A stretch of DNA of 32,812 nt from Betaproteobacteria bacterium (lineage in GTDB: Bacteria; Pseudomonadota; Gammaproteobacteria; Burkholderiales; Burkholderiaceae_C): positions 1 through 32,812 of the forward strand of contig JANYKR010000100.1 in the NCBI GenBank assembly GCA_025358155.1, in the 5' to 3' direction. Shown one piece after another: positions 1 to 12,925 of this stretch. Under the pieces are notes generated by a model, which worked only from the letters and a program-made list of their open reading frames with translations, had not been told where the DNA came from and made no database searches. The translations under genes were made by a program, and so were the position numbers. Position 1 is the first letter of the stretch, and each line of letters opens with the position of its first letter.

Positions 1-11
1 GCGCAGCAGCC

Positions 12-794
12 TCAGCGCGGCGCCATCCGGATCGCGCCGTCGAGCCGCACGCTCTCGCCGTTGAAGTAGCCGTTGGTGACCATGAATTCGGCCAGCCGGG
101 CGTACTCGTCCGGGTCGCCAAGCCGTTTGGGGAAAGGCACCGACGCCGCCAGCGCCGCCTTGACGTTGTCGGGTGCGCCTTGCAGCAGCGGGGTGTTGAA
201 CAGGCCCGGCAGGATGGTGTTGACGCGGATGCCCTCGCCCATCAGATCGCGTGCGATCGGCAAGGTCATGCCGACGATGCCGGCCTTGCTGGCCGAGTAG
301 CTGGCCTGGCCGATCTGGCCGTCCTGTGCCGCCACGCTGGCGGTGTTGACGATGGCGCCACGCTCACCGCCTTCCAGCGCCGGCAGGCTCAGCATGCCGG
401 CCGCGCTCTTGGCGATGCAGCGGAAAGTGCCGATCAGGTTGATCTGAATGATGCGCTCGAAGTTGGCGGTCGGAAACGCCCGAATCTCGCCGGTCGCCTT
501 GTCGCGGCTGGCGGTCTTGATCGCGTTGCCAGTGCCGGCGCAGTTGACCAGGATGCGCTCCTGGCCGATGGCCGCACGGGCCTTGGCAAAACCGGCGTCC
601 ACCTGGTCCTCCTGGGTGACATCGACCGCGCAAAACACCCCGCCCAGCTCGGCCGCCAAGGCCACGCCAGCGACCGCGTTGAGGTCGAACAACGCCACCT
701 TGACACCCGCCGCCGCGAGCCGCCGCGCGGTGGCCGCACCCAGGCCCGAGGCGCCGCCGGTGATCACGGCCGAAATGCTTGAGTCGAGTTTCAT
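12..794 (-). CDS. Short-chain dehydrogenase, 3-hydroxyacyl-CoA dehydrogenase (HSD10-like) type
   Basis: This is a 260-residue classical SDR oxidoreductase. The sequence shows the N-terminal NAD(P)-binding TGGASGLG at about residues 12-19, a D-L-N after the second strand (favouring NAD over NADP), NCAG in place of NNAG, the catalytic serine in VNTAS, and the YSASK catalytic Tyr/Lys pair. The C-terminal PFPKRLGDPDEYA is characteristic of the type II 3-hydroxyacyl-CoA dehydrogenase / 17-beta-HSD10 group, which oxidises 3-hydroxyacyl-CoA in fatty-acid or branched-chain degradation. That substrate assignment is by family resemblance only. Length is normal for the family. The start ATG has only a weak purine stretch upstream. 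It lies alone at the left edge, so operon partners may be outside the window. Confidence 0.9.
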   Translation of the reverse strand: MKLDSSISAVITGGASGLGAATARRLAAAGVKVALFDLNAVAGVALAAELGGVFCAVDVTQEDQVDAGFAKARAAIGQERILVNCAGTGNAIKTASRDKATGEIRAFPTANFERIIQINLIGTFRCIAKSAAGMLSLPALEGGERGAIVNTASVAAQDGQIGQASYSASKAGIVGMTLPIARDLMGEGIRVNTILPGLFNTPLLQGAPDNVKAALAASVPFPKRLGDPDEYARLAEFMVTNGYFNGESVRLDGAIRMAPR

Positions 795-936
795 GTCAAT
801 CAGTCTTCAGAGGTGAAAGCCAACACGCTACCCGCCGCCTGACCGCCTCGCCATCGTCCAAATCGACGAAGTTGGCGGCGGCAGCGGCGCTGGCTCGGGT
901 GCTGCGGGCGCGACCCTTCGGACCGGCCGTGCGGGC

Positions 937-1308
937 TCAAGCCGGCTGCACCGTGAATTTGACGCCCAGCGCGCGGGCCACCTTGATCACCGTCTCGAAA
1001 CGCGGCTTGGCGCCGGGCGCGAGCGCCTTGTACAGGTCGTCTCCGATTTCAGCGGCCGGCTTCAAGGCCCGGCGGATGTCGCGTGGCGGGCTCGATTTGT
1101 GACCCGCGTTGAGCATCACCACGATGACGCGGCCGCACCGAATGAAATCCAGCCGGTAGCCGGGTCCGAAATGCACCCGCATTTCTGACCCGTCACCCGC
1201 CACGGCTCGCCAGTCGCCCAGGGCTGCCGGCCTCCGCCAGACACAGCCGTGCCGCGATGCGAGCCTGGGCGCGCTTGTCCCGCAGGCAATCGTGCAGTGA
1301 TTGCTCAA
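937..1308 (-). pseudogene. Remnant of a RelE/HigB-HigA toxin-antitoxin module
   Basis: The long frame here (123 codons from a TTG overlapping the glgA stop) is a composite, not a normal gene. Its middle, SEMRVHFGPGYRLDF through DIRRAL, matches the C-terminal half of HigB/RelE-type toxins. Its end, LYKALAPGAKPRF to FTVQPA, matches the C-terminus of the partner HigA-type helix-turn-helix antitoxin (usual form LY-K/R-x-L-S-x-x-G-x-P). The antitoxin N-terminus and the junction between the genes are missing. The upstream toxin part (LRDKRAQARIAARL) is readable only in a different frame at about 1225-1300, so a frameshift lies near 1216-1222. The toxin N-terminus runs into the end of glgA. A frameshift plus an internal deletion best explains this. 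It is unlikely to make a working toxin or antitoxin. Confidence 0.75.
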
Positions 1309-2837
1309 CCTGCCAAGCCGCGCGGCGACCTGGCCCGGGCCTCCAGCGCTTGCTGGTACAGCGCCAGGTAGGCGTGGGCCGGGCCGGCCCAGGACAGGTC
1401 TTGCGCCATGCCGCGCTGCATCACCGCACGCCAGGCCGGCGCGTCGGCCTTGAGCGCCAGAGCGCGTTGCACGCAGGCCTCAAAAGCCGCCGGGGTGGCG
1501 GCATCGAAGGCAAAGCCGGTCTGGCCGGCGGCGCCGCTGGCCACACGATCAACGGCTGCCGGCTGCGCATCCTGCACCGTGTCGGCCAGACCGCCAACCC
1601 GGCGTACCAGCGGCAGCGTGCCGTAGCGCAGGCCGTAGAGCTGGGTCAGGCCGCAGGGCTCGAAGCGCGAGGGCACGGCGATCACGTCGGCACCGGCAAT
1701 GAGTTGGTGGGCGCGGGTTTCGTCATAACCGATGTACACCGCCACCCGGCCCGGGTAGGCCTGCTCGGCCATGCGGAAGGCGGTCTCCAGCGCCGGCTCA
1801 CCGGTGCCCTGCACCGCAAACTGAACGCCCGCACGCACCAGGGCCGGCAGCGCCGCCAGCACCAGGTCCAGGCCTTTTTGTGAGGTCAGCCGGCTGACGA
1901 CGGTGAGGATCAGCGCGCTTTCGTCGGGGGCCAGGCCCATCATCTTCTGCAGCACCGTCCGGCAGGCGCGTTTGCCGTCTGGCCGGTCGGCGTCGTAGCG
2001 GGCGGCGATGGCAGCGTCTTGGGCCGGGCTCCAGACGGCCTCGTCGATGCCGTTGAGGATGCCGCTGACATCGCTGGCGCGGCCGCGGATCACGCCGTCA
2101 AGGCCGCAGCCGAACTCGGGCGTGGCGATCTCGACAGCGTAGTTGGGGCTGACCGTGCTGACCTTGTCGGCAAACTTGAGGCCGGCTTTCATGAAGGACA
2201 ACTGGCCGTGAAACTCCAGCCCCGAGGGCGACATGAACCGGGAGCCCAAGCCCAGCAAGGCCCAATCGTGGTGTGGAAACAGCCCCTGAAACGCCAGGTT
2301 GTGCACCGTAAAGACCGACGCCGCCTGGGTGGGTGCATGGTCAGCCATGTAGGCACAGGCCATCGCGGCATGCCAGTCATGGGCGTGCACGATGTCGGGC
2401 ACCCAGGACGGGTCGGCGTCGTCGGCGGCCAGGTGGGCCGCCACCCAGCCGAGCAGCGCAAAACGCTGCAGGTTGTCAGTCCATTCAGCCCCCTGGCTGT
2501 CCTGGTAGGGGCTGCCCGGGCGGCGGTACAGGTGGGGGGCATCGACCACGTAGACCGGCAGTTGCGAGCCCGGCAGGCGCGCCAGCAGCAGCCGCACTCG
2601 CAGCGCGCCAAAACAGGCGCCGATGTCGATCACCGTGCGGGCTGACTGCACGGCGTCCAGGATGGCGGGCAGGCCGGGTAGCAGCAAGCGCACATCGGCA
2701 CCGGCCAGCGCCTGGGCTGGTGGCAGCGCGGCCACCACGTCGGCCAGACCGCCGGTCTTGACCAGCGGGTAGACCTCGGCGGCCACATGCAGCACTTTCA
2801 GGCCAGGGCCGCCCGCAGGCATTTTTGTAGGCAGCAT
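1305..2837 (-). CDS. glgA: Glycogen synthase (ADP-glucose type, GT5)
   Basis: GlgA transfers glucose from ADP-glucose to the non-reducing end of a growing alpha-1,4-glucan. The 510-residue protein has the N-terminal [11 protein letters not shown]-glucose-binding loop (residues 27-34), HAHDWHAA (151-158) in the first Rossmann domain, and the C-terminal GT-B block [18 protein letters not shown] (about 382-399) followed by GGLADTV, which carries the conserved Glu and second substrate loop. Length is slightly above the usual 475-490 because of a short N-terminal extension and a basic tail; the internal Met at residue 6 is an alternative start. It begins 8 bases after the glgC stop, so the two are almost certainly cotranscribed, with GlgC supplying the substrate. 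Its stop overlaps the toxin-antitoxin remnant. Confidence 0.97.
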   Translation of the reverse strand: MLPTKMPAGGPGLKVLHVAAEVYPLVKTGGLADVVAALPPAQALAGADVRLLLPGLPAILDAVQSARTVIDIGACFGALRVRLLLARLPGSQLPVYVVDAPHLYRRPGSPYQDSQGAEWTDNLQRFALLGWVAAHLAADDADPSWVPDIVHAHDWHAAMACAYMADHAPTQAASVFTVHNLAFQGLFPHHDWALLGLGSRFMSPSGLEFHGQLSFMKAGLKFADKVSTVSPNYAVEIATPEFGCGLDGVIRGRASDVSGILNGIDEAVWSPAQDAAIAARYDADRPDGKRACRTVLQKMMGLAPDESALILTVVSRLTSQKGLDLVLAALPALVRAGVQFAVQGTGEPALETAFRMAEQAYPGRVAVYIGYDETRAHQLIAGADVIAVPSRFEPCGLTQLYGLRYGTLPLVRRVGGLADTVQDAQPAAVDRVASGAAGQTGFAFDAATPAAFEACVQRALALKADAPAWRAVMQRGMAQDLSWAGPAHAYLALYQQALEARARSPRGLAG

Positions 2838-2845
2838 GCCGGGCG

Positions 2846-4114
2846 TCAGCGCGTCAAGGCGTCCAGCATGTTGCGGGTGACCAGGGTCACGCCCTGCTCG
2901 CTGCGGTGAAAGCGCCGGGCGTCTTCTTCGGCACTTTCACCGATCACCATGCCATCAGGGATGCTGCAGCCCCGGTCGACGATCACCTTGGTCAAACGGG
3001 CGCCCCGGCCAACCTGCACCTCGGGCAGCAGCACGCTCCAGTTCACGCTGCTGTAGGAGTGCACCCGCACGCTGGAAAACAGCACCGAGCGGAACACGCT
3101 GCCCGAGACGATGCAGCCGCCTGAGACCATCGATTCAACCGCCATGCCGCGCCGGTCGGGCTGGTTGTGCACAAACTTGGCCGGCGGCAACTGGGCCTGG
3201 TAGGTCCAGATCGGCCAGCGGGTGTCGTAGAGGTTGAGCTCGGGGTCGGTGGCGGTGAGGTCGATGTTGGCGTCCCAGTAGGCGTCGATGGTGCCAACGT
3301 CGCGCCAGTAAGGCTCCAACCCGGGCTTGGTGCCGACGCAGCTCATGTCGAAGGGGTGCGCCACCGCCTGACCATGGGCCACGGCCGCCGGGATGATGTC
3401 CTTGCCAAAGTCGTGGCTCGAATTGGGGTCGGCCAGGTCGCGCTCCAGCTCTTTGTAGAGGTAGCGCGCGTTGAAGATGTAGATCCCCATGCTGGCCAGG
3501 CTGCGGTCGGGCTTGCCGGGCATGGCGGGCGGGTTGGCAGGCTTCTCGACAAATTCGGTGATGTTGCGCTGATCGTCGACCGCCATCACGCCAAAGGCGC
3601 TGGCCTCGTCCCGGGCCACCTCGATGCAACCCACGGTGCACTGGCGGCCGTGCGCGACATGGTCGGCCAGCATCAGCGCGTAGTTCATCTTGTAGATGTG
3701 GTCGCCGGCCAGCACCACGATGTAGTCGGCGCCGTAGGCCGCCAGGATGTCCTGGTTCTGGTAGACGGCGTCGGCCGTGCCTCGGTACCAGCTCTCTTCA
3801 TCGACCCGCTGCTGCGCCGGCAGCAGGTCGACAAACTCGTTCATCTCGCTCTTCAAGAAAGCCCAGCCGCGCTGCAGGTGGCGCAGCAGGCTGTGGCTCT
3901 TGTACTGGGTGATGACGCCGATGCGCCGGATGCCGGAGTTCAGGCAGTTGGAGAGCGCAAAGTCAACGATGCGGAACTTGCCGCCAAAGTACACCGCCGG
4001 CTTGGCGCGGCGGTCGGTCAGGTCTTTGAGGCGGCTGCCCCGGCCGCCGGCCAGCACCAGGGCCACGGTGCGTTTGGGCAGGTCGAAACTGGATGCAAGA
4101 TCGCTGTTGGCCAT
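2846..4114 (-). CDS. glgC: Glucose-1-phosphate adenylyltransferase
   Basis: GlgC makes ADP-glucose from glucose-1-phosphate and ATP, the committed and usually allosterically controlled step of bacterial glycogen synthesis. The 422-residue protein starts [16 protein letters not shown] and shows the nucleotidyltransferase loop AGGRGSRL (22-29), the [10 protein letters not shown] block, [10 protein letters not shown], the metal-site region [13 protein letters not shown] with its substrate-binding Lys, and a C-terminal left-handed beta-helix region. The frame stays open upstream to 4390, but that stretch encodes a Trp/Gly-rich low-complexity sequence made by the intergenic tandem repeat. The ATG at 4112-4114 gives the normal family length and has a GGAG ten bases upstream, so it is chosen. 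First gene of the leftward glgC-glgA unit. Confidence 0.96.
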   Translation of the reverse strand: MANSDLASSFDLPKRTVALVLAGGRGSRLKDLTDRRAKPAVYFGGKFRIVDFALSNCLNSGIRRIGVITQYKSHSLLRHLQRGWAFLKSEMNEFVDLLPAQQRVDEESWYRGTADAVYQNQDILAAYGADYIVVLAGDHIYKMNYALMLADHVAHGRQCTVGCIEVARDEASAFGVMAVDDQRNITEFVEKPANPPAMPGKPDRSLASMGIYIFNARYLYKELERDLADPNSSHDFGKDIIPAAVAHGQAVAHPFDMSCVGTKPGLEPYWRDVGTIDAYWDANIDLTATDPELNLYDTRWPIWTYQAQLPPAKFVHNQPDRRGMAVESMVSGGCIVSGSVFRSVLFSSVRVHSYSSVNWSVLLPEVQVGRGARLTKVIVDRGCSIPDGMVIGESAEEDARRFHRSEQGVTLVTRNMLDALTR

Positions 4115-4287
4115 GTTGTGGGGTCTCCAGGCGCCACTGTCTCGTTGCCGGCACCCTTTGCGGGCAACAACGTGGTTACCAGTGGGATGGTGCCATGCCT
4201 CGCGCCGGTTTTTGCCAAGGCAAGGCATGAATAATGTGGTCCTGCCGATGATCGGCCGGCCGCATCGGCTGCCGGCTCCAACCCCAC

Positions 4288-4377
4288 GGCCGAACCGGCC
4301 CCACCCGCCCCACCCGCCCCACCGGCCACACCAGCCCCACTTGCCCCACCAGTCCAACCGGCCCAACAGGCCCCACC
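4288..4377. repeat. 9-base tandem repeat, ten units, in the glgC-glgP divergent interval
   Basis: Ten consecutive 9-base units follow a consensus NGCCCCACC on the plus strand, ending directly at the glgP ATG. Units 2 and 10 are ggccccacc, units 3 and 4 are both cgccccacc; others differ at one to three bases. Because 9 is a multiple of 3, every frame stays open: the glgP frame reads X-Pro-Thr triplets back to a stop at 4249, with no start codon in between. On the minus strand the units give regularly spaced GGGG runs. The repeat covers the place where the glgP ribosome site should lie, leaving only AGG at 4368-4370. Confidence 0.9.
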
Positions 4378-6867
<2,490 letters not shown>

Positions 6868-6891
6868 TCGCCTGACCGCTACGATCAGGGC

Positions 6892-9117
6892 ATGCTCAGC
6901 ACCCCCGAAATTGACCAGCTCCGCAGCGGCCGCTGCGGTGACCCGTTTGCGCTGCTCGGCCTGCACAGCGATGCTGCGGGACAAGCCTGGGTGCGGGCCT
7001 GGCTGCCGGGCGCCACCGCCGTGGCGGTGATCGGCGTCCACGACGCACGCCCGCTTGGCAGCCTGATCCGCCTGCACCCGGACGGCGTGTTCGAGGGGCC
7101 GGTGGCGCTGCCAGGTACGGCGTCAGGCTACCGGCTGCAGATCAGCTGGGCCGATGGCGTGCAACAAACCGCGCAAGACCCGTACCGCTTTGGCCCGCTG
7201 CTGGGCCCGTTGGACGCCTGGCTGTTGGCCGAGGGCACCCACCTGCGGCCTTTCGAGGTGCTCGGGGCCAATCCGCGCCCGCATGAGGGTACGGGCGGCA
7301 CCGGCTTTGCCGTCTGGGCGCCCAACGCCACCCGGGTCAGCGTGGTCGGCGACTTCAACGCCTGGGACGGCCGCCGCCACCCGATGCGGCTGCGGCGTGA
7401 GTGCGGCGTGTGGGAGCTGTTCATCCCCGGCGTGGCAGCCGGGGCCCGCTACAAATACGAATTGCTGGGCCCGCAGGGTGAGCTGCTACCGCAAAGGGCC
7501 GACCCGATGGGCCGCGCCGCCGAGTTGCGGCCGGCCACCGCCAGCGTGGTGGCCGCGCTGCCGGCGCCGGTGCCCGCCTCGGCCGCGCGCCAGGCCGCCA
7601 ATGCCCTGGACGCACCGATCAGCATCTACGAGGTGCACCTGGGCTCGTGGCGGCGCAAGCCTGAAGCCGGCAACCGTTGGCTGAGCTGGGCCGAGTTGGC
7701 CGACACGCTGATCCCCTACGCCTGCGGCCTGGGCTTCAGCCATGTCGAGTTGCTGCCGATCAGCGAGCACCCGTTTGACGGCTCCTGGGGCTACCAACCG
7801 GTGGGGCTGTACGCGGCCACCGCGCGTTTCAGCGAGCCGGTGGATGATGCTGCCCGGTTTGGCGACCCGGCGGGCTTCTTGCAATTTGTCGAGCGCGCCC
7901 ATGCTGCCGGCCTGGGGGTGATCCTGGACTGGGTGCCGGCGCACTTTCCGACCGACGCGCACGGCCTGGCCAATTTCGACGGCACCCATCTCTACGAATA
8001 CGCCGACCCCCGCGAGGGCTTCCACCCCGACTGGAACACGCTGATCTGCAACCTGGGCCGCACGGAGGTGCGCAACTTCTTGATCGGCAACGCGCTGTAC
8101 TGGCTGGAGCGTTTTGGGGTGGACGGCCTGCGGGTGGACGCCGTGGCGTCGATGCTGTACCGCGACTACAGCCGCAAGGCCGGCGAGTGGATTCCCAATC
8201 TGCACGGCGGGCGCGAGAACCTGGAGGCGATCAGCTTCTTGAAGCGCCTGAACGAGGTGGTGGGCAGCGAGCGGCCCCAGGCGATCACGCTGGCCGAAGA
8301 GTCCACCGCCTTCCCGGCGGTGTCGCGCCCGACTTACGCCGGCGGCCTGGGCTTTCACTACAAATGGAACATGGGCTGGATGCACGACACCCTGGCCTAC
8401 ATGGCGCGCGACCCGCTGTACCGCAGCCACCACCAGGGCGAGATGAGCTTCGGCCTGGTCTACGCCTTCAACGAGAACTTTGTGCTGCCGCTCTCGCACG
8501 ACGAGGTGGTGCACGGCAAAGGCTCGCTGATCGGCAAGATGCCGGGCGACCGCTGGCAGCGGTTTGCCAACCTGCGCGCCTACTACGGCTTCATGTGGGG
8601 GCACCCGGGCAAGAAGCTGCTCTTCATGGGCGGCGAGTTTGCCCAGGAGCGCGAGTGGAACCACGACACCAGCCTGGACTGGCATCTGCTGGATGACCCG
8701 GCCGAGCCATCGCACCGGGGTGTGCAGCGGCTCGTCAGGGATCTCAACCTCTTGCAATGCAGCCTGCCCGCGCTGCACCAGCGCGACTTCACGCCCGAAG
8801 GCTTCGAGTGGATCGTGCATGACGATGCGGCGCGTTGCCTGCTGGCCTTTGTGCGCCACGGCAACGGCGACGCCCACCCGGTGCTGGTGCTGTGCAACTT
8901 CACAGCCGTGGTGCTGCGCGGGTTGCGAATTGGCGTGCCCAGAGCCGGCACCTGGGTCGAGCGGCTCAACACCGACTCTGCGCACTACGGCGGCAGCAAT
9001 GTCGGCACACCGCTGGGCGCAGCGTGCAGCGAGGACGTGACCGCTCACGGCCGCTTGCAATCGATCATGGTTGATCTGCCACCACTGGCCAGCGTGTTCC
9101 TCGAATGGATGCCTTGA
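6892..9117 (+). CDS. glgB: 1,4-alpha-glucan branching enzyme (GH13)
   Basis: GlgB cuts an alpha-1,4 chain and re-attaches it through an alpha-1,6 bond. The 741 residues contain an N-terminal segment, a CBM48 domain ([21 protein letters not shown], residues about 132-151, quoted in part), and a GH13 barrel. Catalytic residues can be placed: nucleophile Asp416 in [11 protein letters not shown], acid/base Glu469 in LAEESTAFP, and Asp537 in [12 protein letters not shown]. The C-terminal all-beta domain ends [10 protein letters not shown]. The full-length form with both N-terminal modules matches the Escherichia coli type. It lies 24 bases after glgP, with AGGG very close to the ATG, and its last 13 bases overlap glgX, suggesting translational coupling. 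Confidence 0.97.
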   Translation: MLSTPEIDQLRSGRCGDPFALLGLHSDAAGQAWVRAWLPGATAVAVIGVHDARPLGSLIRLHPDGVFEGPVALPGTASGYRLQISWADGVQQTAQDPYRFGPLLGPLDAWLLAEGTHLRPFEVLGANPRPHEGTGGTGFAVWAPNATRVSVVGDFNAWDGRRHPMRLRRECGVWELFIPGVAAGARYKYELLGPQGELLPQRADPMGRAAELRPATASVVAALPAPVPASAARQAANALDAPISIYEVHLGSWRRKPEAGNRWLSWAELADTLIPYACGLGFSHVELLPISEHPFDGSWGYQPVGLYAATARFSEPVDDAARFGDPAGFLQFVERAHAAGLGVILDWVPAHFPTDAHGLANFDGTHLYEYADPREGFHPDWNTLICNLGRTEVRNFLIGNALYWLERFGVDGLRVDAVASMLYRDYSRKAGEWIPNLHGGRENLEAISFLKRLNEVVGSERPQAITLAEESTAFPAVSRPTYAGGLGFHYKWNMGWMHDTLAYMARDPLYRSHHQGEMSFGLVYAFNENFVLPLSHDEVVHGKGSLIGKMPGDRWQRFANLRAYYGFMWGHPGKKLLFMGGEFAQEREWNHDTSLDWHLLDDPAEPSHRGVQRLVRDLNLLQCSLPALHQRDFTPEGFEWIVHDDAARCLLAFVRHGNGDAHPVLVLCNFTAVVLRGLRIGVPRAGTWVERLNTDSAHYGGSNVGTPLGAACSEDVTAHGRLQSIMVDLPPLASVFLEWMP

Positions 9118-11312
9118 GACCGCTGCCGCTGCAGCTGGACGCCGGCCAGCCCACGCCGCTGGGCGTGCACTGGGACGGCCAGGGCCTGAACATCGCGGTC
9201 GTGTCGACCCAGGCCCAGCTGATCGAGCTGTGCCTGTTCGACGCCAGCGGCCGGGTCGAGACCCACCGCGCCAGCCTGCCGGTCTGCAGCCAGGATGTCT
9301 GGCACGGCTACTTGCCGGCGGGCGCCGACCCGGCGTTGCCGGCGCTGGGCGCACCGGGCCAGCTCTACGGTTTTCGGGCCCACGGCCCGTGGCGGCCCGA
9401 GCGGGGCCAGCGCTTCAACCCGCGCAAGCTGCTGCTCGACCCGCGCGCCCGCGAGATCGTGGGTGAGTTCAACGGCGGCCCCGAGCACCTCGGCCACGAC
9501 GGCGACCCTGCGCTGCAGCCCGATCCGCGCGACAACGCCGGCACCGCGCTGAAGTCGCGGGTGCGCCCGGCCAATTTCGACTGGGGCGATGACCAGCCCT
9601 TGCGCACGCCACTGGCGCAAACCGTGCTGTACGAGCTGCACGTCAAGAGCTTTACCCGCTTGCACCCCGGCGTGCCCGAGGCGCTGCGCGGCACTTTTGC
9701 CGGTCTCGGCCACCCGGCAGCCGTTGACCACCTGCGCACGCTGGGCATCAGCGCCGTGAGCCTGCTGCCGGTGATGCACTGGCTCGATGAGCCCCGCCTC
9801 ACGGCCCTGGGCCTGCGCAACCACTGGGGCTACAACACGCTGGGCTTTTTTTGCCCGGCGCCGCGCCTGGCGGCCCAGCCCGATGACACAGCCCAGGAGT
9901 TCTGCCGCATGGTGCGCAGCCTGCATGCGGCCGGCATCGAGGTGCTGCTCGACGTGGTCTTCAACCACACTGCCGAGAGCGACGCGCTCGGCCCCACGCT
10001 GTGCTGGCGCGGTCTGGACAACGCCGGCAGCTACCGCTTGCCACCCGAGCAGCGGGACAGCTACGACAACTACAGCGGCTGCGGCAATACCCTCGACATC
10101 CGTCAACCCCGGCTGCTGCAACTGGTGATGGACAGCCTGCGCTTTTGGGTGCAGGAGATGCATGTGGACGGCTTCCGCTTCGACCTGGCCACCACCTTGG
10201 GCCGGGGTGACTCCGGTTTTGAGCGGGAGGGGCCGTTTTTCAAGGCCGTGCTGCAAGACCCGCTGTTGTCGCGCTTGTGGGCCGATGGCAAGCTGATCGC
10301 CGAACCCTGGGACCTGGGGCCGGACGGCTACCAGGCGGGCAACTTTCCACGCGGCTGGCTGGAGTGGAACGACAGCTTTCGCGACACGGTGCGGGCCTTC
10401 TGGCTGGGCGGCGCGGTCACACGGGGCCAGTTTGCCCAGGCCCTGGCCGGCTCGTCGCAGCGCCTGCAGGCACAGCGCCGCATGCCGACCGAGTCGGTCA
10501 ACTACGTGGTCTCGCATGACGGCTTCACGCTGCGTGATCTGGTGAGTTTTGACTTTCGCCACAACCAGGCCAACGGTGAGTGCAACCGCGACGGCCATGG
10601 CCACAACCTGAGCTGGAACTGCGGCATCGAGGGCGCCACCGACGACCCCGAGGTGCTGTGGCTGCGCGGCCGCCTGCAGCGCGCGCTGCTGGCCACGCTG
10701 CTGCTGAGCCAGGGCACGCCCATGTTGGCCGCCGGGGACGAGATCGGCCACAGCCAGCAGGGCAACAACAACCCCTACTGCCAGGACAACCCGACCAGCT
10801 GGCTCGATTGGGACACCGCCGACCAGCACCTGGCGCAATTTGTGGCGCGGATGCTGGCGCTGCGCCGCCAGTGGCTGCCCCTGCGTCCCACCTGGTACAC
10901 CGGCCTGCAAGCTGCAGACGGTCGGCAAGACCTCTGCTGGCTGCGGCGCGGCGGCGAGTCGCTGAACGACTGGGACTGGACCCAGTCGGCCTCGCGGGTC
11001 TTGGGCGCCTGGATCGGCGCACCTGGGCTCACGCCCAGGCCGGACGCGCCCTCGCTGCTGATGCTGTTCAATGCCGAGCCGGTGGACACCGACTTTAGGC
11101 TGCCGCCCGGGCGCTGGGTCTGTTTGCTCGACAGTGCGGACGACAGGACTATGATCGGTGTCGGTGCTGGTGCAGGCGCCAACGCCGACGATCCAGGCAA
11201 GCTTGACGCTCGCAACCTGAGCGCGAGCCTCGAAGGCAAATTCTTGTTGCGTGCCCGCAGCCTGGCCTTGTTGGCCGGCCCCGTGTCCACCCCACTGCGC
11301 CCCGGCACCTGA
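9105..11312 (+). CDS. glgX: Glycogen debranching enzyme GlgX (GH13_11)
   Basis: GlgX hydrolyses alpha-1,6 branches left short after phosphorylase action, releasing malto-oligosaccharides. The 735-residue protein has an N-terminal isoamylase-type domain ([19 protein letters not shown]), then the GH13 barrel with Asp360 in [12 protein letters not shown], Glu400 in [19 protein letters not shown], and Asp472 in [30 protein letters not shown] and NNPYCQDN are also diagnostic of the GlgX/TreX family. The start overlaps glgB by 13 bases in another frame. A stretch near residues 680-710 ([15 protein letters not shown]) is low-complexity and looks like an insertion in the C-terminal beta domain. malQ follows five bases after the stop. 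Confidence 0.96.
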   Translation: MDALRPLPLQLDAGQPTPLGVHWDGQGLNIAVVSTQAQLIELCLFDASGRVETHRASLPVCSQDVWHGYLPAGADPALPALGAPGQLYGFRAHGPWRPERGQRFNPRKLLLDPRAREIVGEFNGGPEHLGHDGDPALQPDPRDNAGTALKSRVRPANFDWGDDQPLRTPLAQTVLYELHVKSFTRLHPGVPEALRGTFAGLGHPAAVDHLRTLGISAVSLLPVMHWLDEPRLTALGLRNHWGYNTLGFFCPAPRLAAQPDDTAQEFCRMVRSLHAAGIEVLLDVVFNHTAESDALGPTLCWRGLDNAGSYRLPPEQRDSYDNYSGCGNTLDIRQPRLLQLVMDSLRFWVQEMHVDGFRFDLATTLGRGDSGFEREGPFFKAVLQDPLLSRLWADGKLIAEPWDLGPDGYQAGNFPRGWLEWNDSFRDTVRAFWLGGAVTRGQFAQALAGSSQRLQAQRRMPTESVNYVVSHDGFTLRDLVSFDFRHNQANGECNRDGHGHNLSWNCGIEGATDDPEVLWLRGRLQRALLATLLLSQGTPMLAAGDEIGHSQQGNNNPYCQDNPTSWLDWDTADQHLAQFVARMLALRRQWLPLRPTWYTGLQAADGRQDLCWLRRGGESLNDWDWTQSASRVLGAWIGAPGLTPRPDAPSLLMLFNAEPVDTDFRLPPGRWVCLLDSADDRTMIGVGAGAGANADDPGKLDARNLSASLEGKFLLRARSLALLAGPVSTPLRPGT

Positions 11313-11317
11313 CCACC

Positions 11318-12823
11318 ATGCGATTCCCCCGCGCCAGCGGCGTGCTGCTGCACCCCACCTGTTTGCCCGGCCCGCACGGCAGTGGCGACCTGGGCGCTGC
11401 GGCCCATCACTTCATCGATTGGCTGGCGAGCGCCGGCCAGACCCTGTGGCAAATCCTGCCGCTGGGCGGTATCGGACCGGGCAACTCGCCCTACATGAGC
11501 AGCTCGGCTTTTGCCGGCAACCTGCTGTTGATCGACTTGTGCGAGCTGCAGCAGCGCGGCTGGCTGGCCACCAACGCGCTGGCCACTCCGCCAGCCGGCA
11601 ACCCGCAGCGCGTTGACTTTGCCAGCATGGTGCCCTGGCGCATGCAGCGGCTGGCGGACGCTGCCGCTGGCTTTGCCGAGCAGGCCAGCGCGACTGAGCG
11701 GGCCAGCCTGTCGGTCTTTTGCGCCGAACAAGCCGACTGGCTGGACGATTACGCCTTGTTCATGGCGCTGAGCGAAGCCTCGGACTGGGCCGACTGGTGC
11801 GACTGGGCGCCAGCACTGGCCACGCGCCAGCCGCAGGCGCTGGCAGCGGCCGCCGAGCAGCACGCGGCACGCCTGCATTTCTTCAGGTTCTGCCAGTGGT
11901 GCTTCTTCCGCCAGTGGGCCGCCCTGCGGGCGCACGCCAAGTCGCGGGGCGTGCGCATCGTGGGCGACACACCCATCTTCATCGCTTACCAGAGTGCCGA
12001 AGTCTGGGCCCGGCAAGCGCTGTTCGAGCTCGACGCTCAAGGCCGGCCGACGGTGGTGGCCGGCGTGCCACCCGACTACTTTGCCGCCACCGGCCAACGC
12101 TGGGGCAACCCGCTCTACCGCTGGCCGGCCCATGCCGCCGAGGGCTACGCCTGGTGGGTTCAGCGGGTGCGACGCACGCTGGCGTTGGTCGACATCGTGC
12201 GCATCGACCACTTCAGGGGTTTTGCCGACTACTGGGAGATCCCGGCCAGCGAGCCCACCGCCGAGCACGGCCGCTGGCTGCCCGGCCCGGGCCTGGCCTT
12301 GTTCGATGCGATCAAAGCAGCACTCGGCCCGGTGCCGCTGATCGCCGAAGACCTGGGCTTGTTGTCACCCGCGGTGAAGGACTTGATGGCCGCCACCGGT
12401 TTCCCCGGCATGGCGATCCTGCAGTTCGGTTTTGCCGGGGATGCCACCGACCCCTTCTTGCCGCACAACCATCGGCAGCACAGCGTCGTCTACACCGGCA
12501 CCCACGACAACGACACCAGCACCGGCTGGTGGGCCAGCGCCACCGACCGCGAACGCCACCATGCCCGCGCCTACCTGGCCACCGACGGCCATGACATCGC
12601 CTGGGCGCTGATCCGGGCAGCGGCCGCGTCGGTCGCCGACATGACCATCCACCCGATGCAAGACATCCTGGTGCTGCCCACCGACTGCCGCATGAACCTG
12701 CCCGGCAGCCCCTCGGGCTGGTGGGTCTGGCGCTTTGAGTGGCACCAGGTCCACCCCTGGCATGCGCAGCGGCTGGGCGATCTGACGCGCTTGTTTGGCC
12801 GGCTGCCTGCATCAGCCGCCTGA
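11318..12823 (+). CDS. malQ: 4-alpha-glucanotransferase (amylomaltase, GH77)
   Basis: MalQ disproportionates malto-oligosaccharides, lengthening the short chains that GlgX releases so that GlgP can use them again. The 501 residues correspond to a compact amylomaltase without the long N-terminal region of the Escherichia coli enzyme. Signatures are GPGNSPYMSSSAFAGN near residue 52, GDTPIFIAYQSAEVW, GVPPDYFAATGQRWGNPLY, the nucleophile Asp297 in VRIDHFRGF, Glu344 in LIAEDLG, and Asp397 in THDNDTSTGWW. It is the last gene of glgP-glgB-glgX-malQ, with a hairpin terminator 40 bases beyond the stop. No Shine-Dalgarno is seen, fitting coupling to glgX. Confidence 0.96.
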   Translation: MRFPRASGVLLHPTCLPGPHGSGDLGAAAHHFIDWLASAGQTLWQILPLGGIGPGNSPYMSSSAFAGNLLLIDLCELQQRGWLATNALATPPAGNPQRVDFASMVPWRMQRLADAAAGFAEQASATERASLSVFCAEQADWLDDYALFMALSEASDWADWCDWAPALATRQPQALAAAAEQHAARLHFFRFCQWCFFRQWAALRAHAKSRGVRIVGDTPIFIAYQSAEVWARQALFELDAQGRPTVVAGVPPDYFAATGQRWGNPLYRWPAHAAEGYAWWVQRVRRTLALVDIVRIDHFRGFADYWEIPASEPTAEHGRWLPGPGLALFDAIKAALGPVPLIAEDLGLLSPAVKDLMAATGFPGMAILQFGFAGDATDPFLPHNHRQHSVVYTGTHDNDTSTGWWASATDRERHHARAYLATDGHDIAWALIRAAAASVADMTIHPMQDILVLPTDCRMNLPGSPSGWWVWRFEWHQVHPWHAQRLGDLTRLFGRLPASAA

Positions 12824-12860
12824 GCGCAAGCAGCACCGACACGAGTCCTGACGGTCAGCA

Positions 12861-12888
12861 AAAAAATGCGCCTTGCGGCGCCTTTTTT
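12861..12888. terminator. Bidirectional rho-independent terminator between malQ and the ABC binding-protein gene
   Basis: A GCGCC stem (12868-12872), TTGC loop and GGCGC stem (12877-12881) are flanked by an A-run on the left and TTTTTT at 12883-12888 on the right. The U-tract therefore exists on both strands. It lies 38 bases after the malQ stop and about 38 bases beyond the stop of the convergent gene. Confidence 0.85.
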
Positions 12889-12925
12889 GCAGGGTGCCGG
12901 GCACCAGGCCCGGCTGACCCAAGCC

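Noticed and set aside
7486-10928. Long minus-strand frames opposite glgB and glgX
   Set aside because: They are antisense shadows of well-identified GH13 enzymes; composition is Arg/His/Gln/Val-rich without domain motifs.
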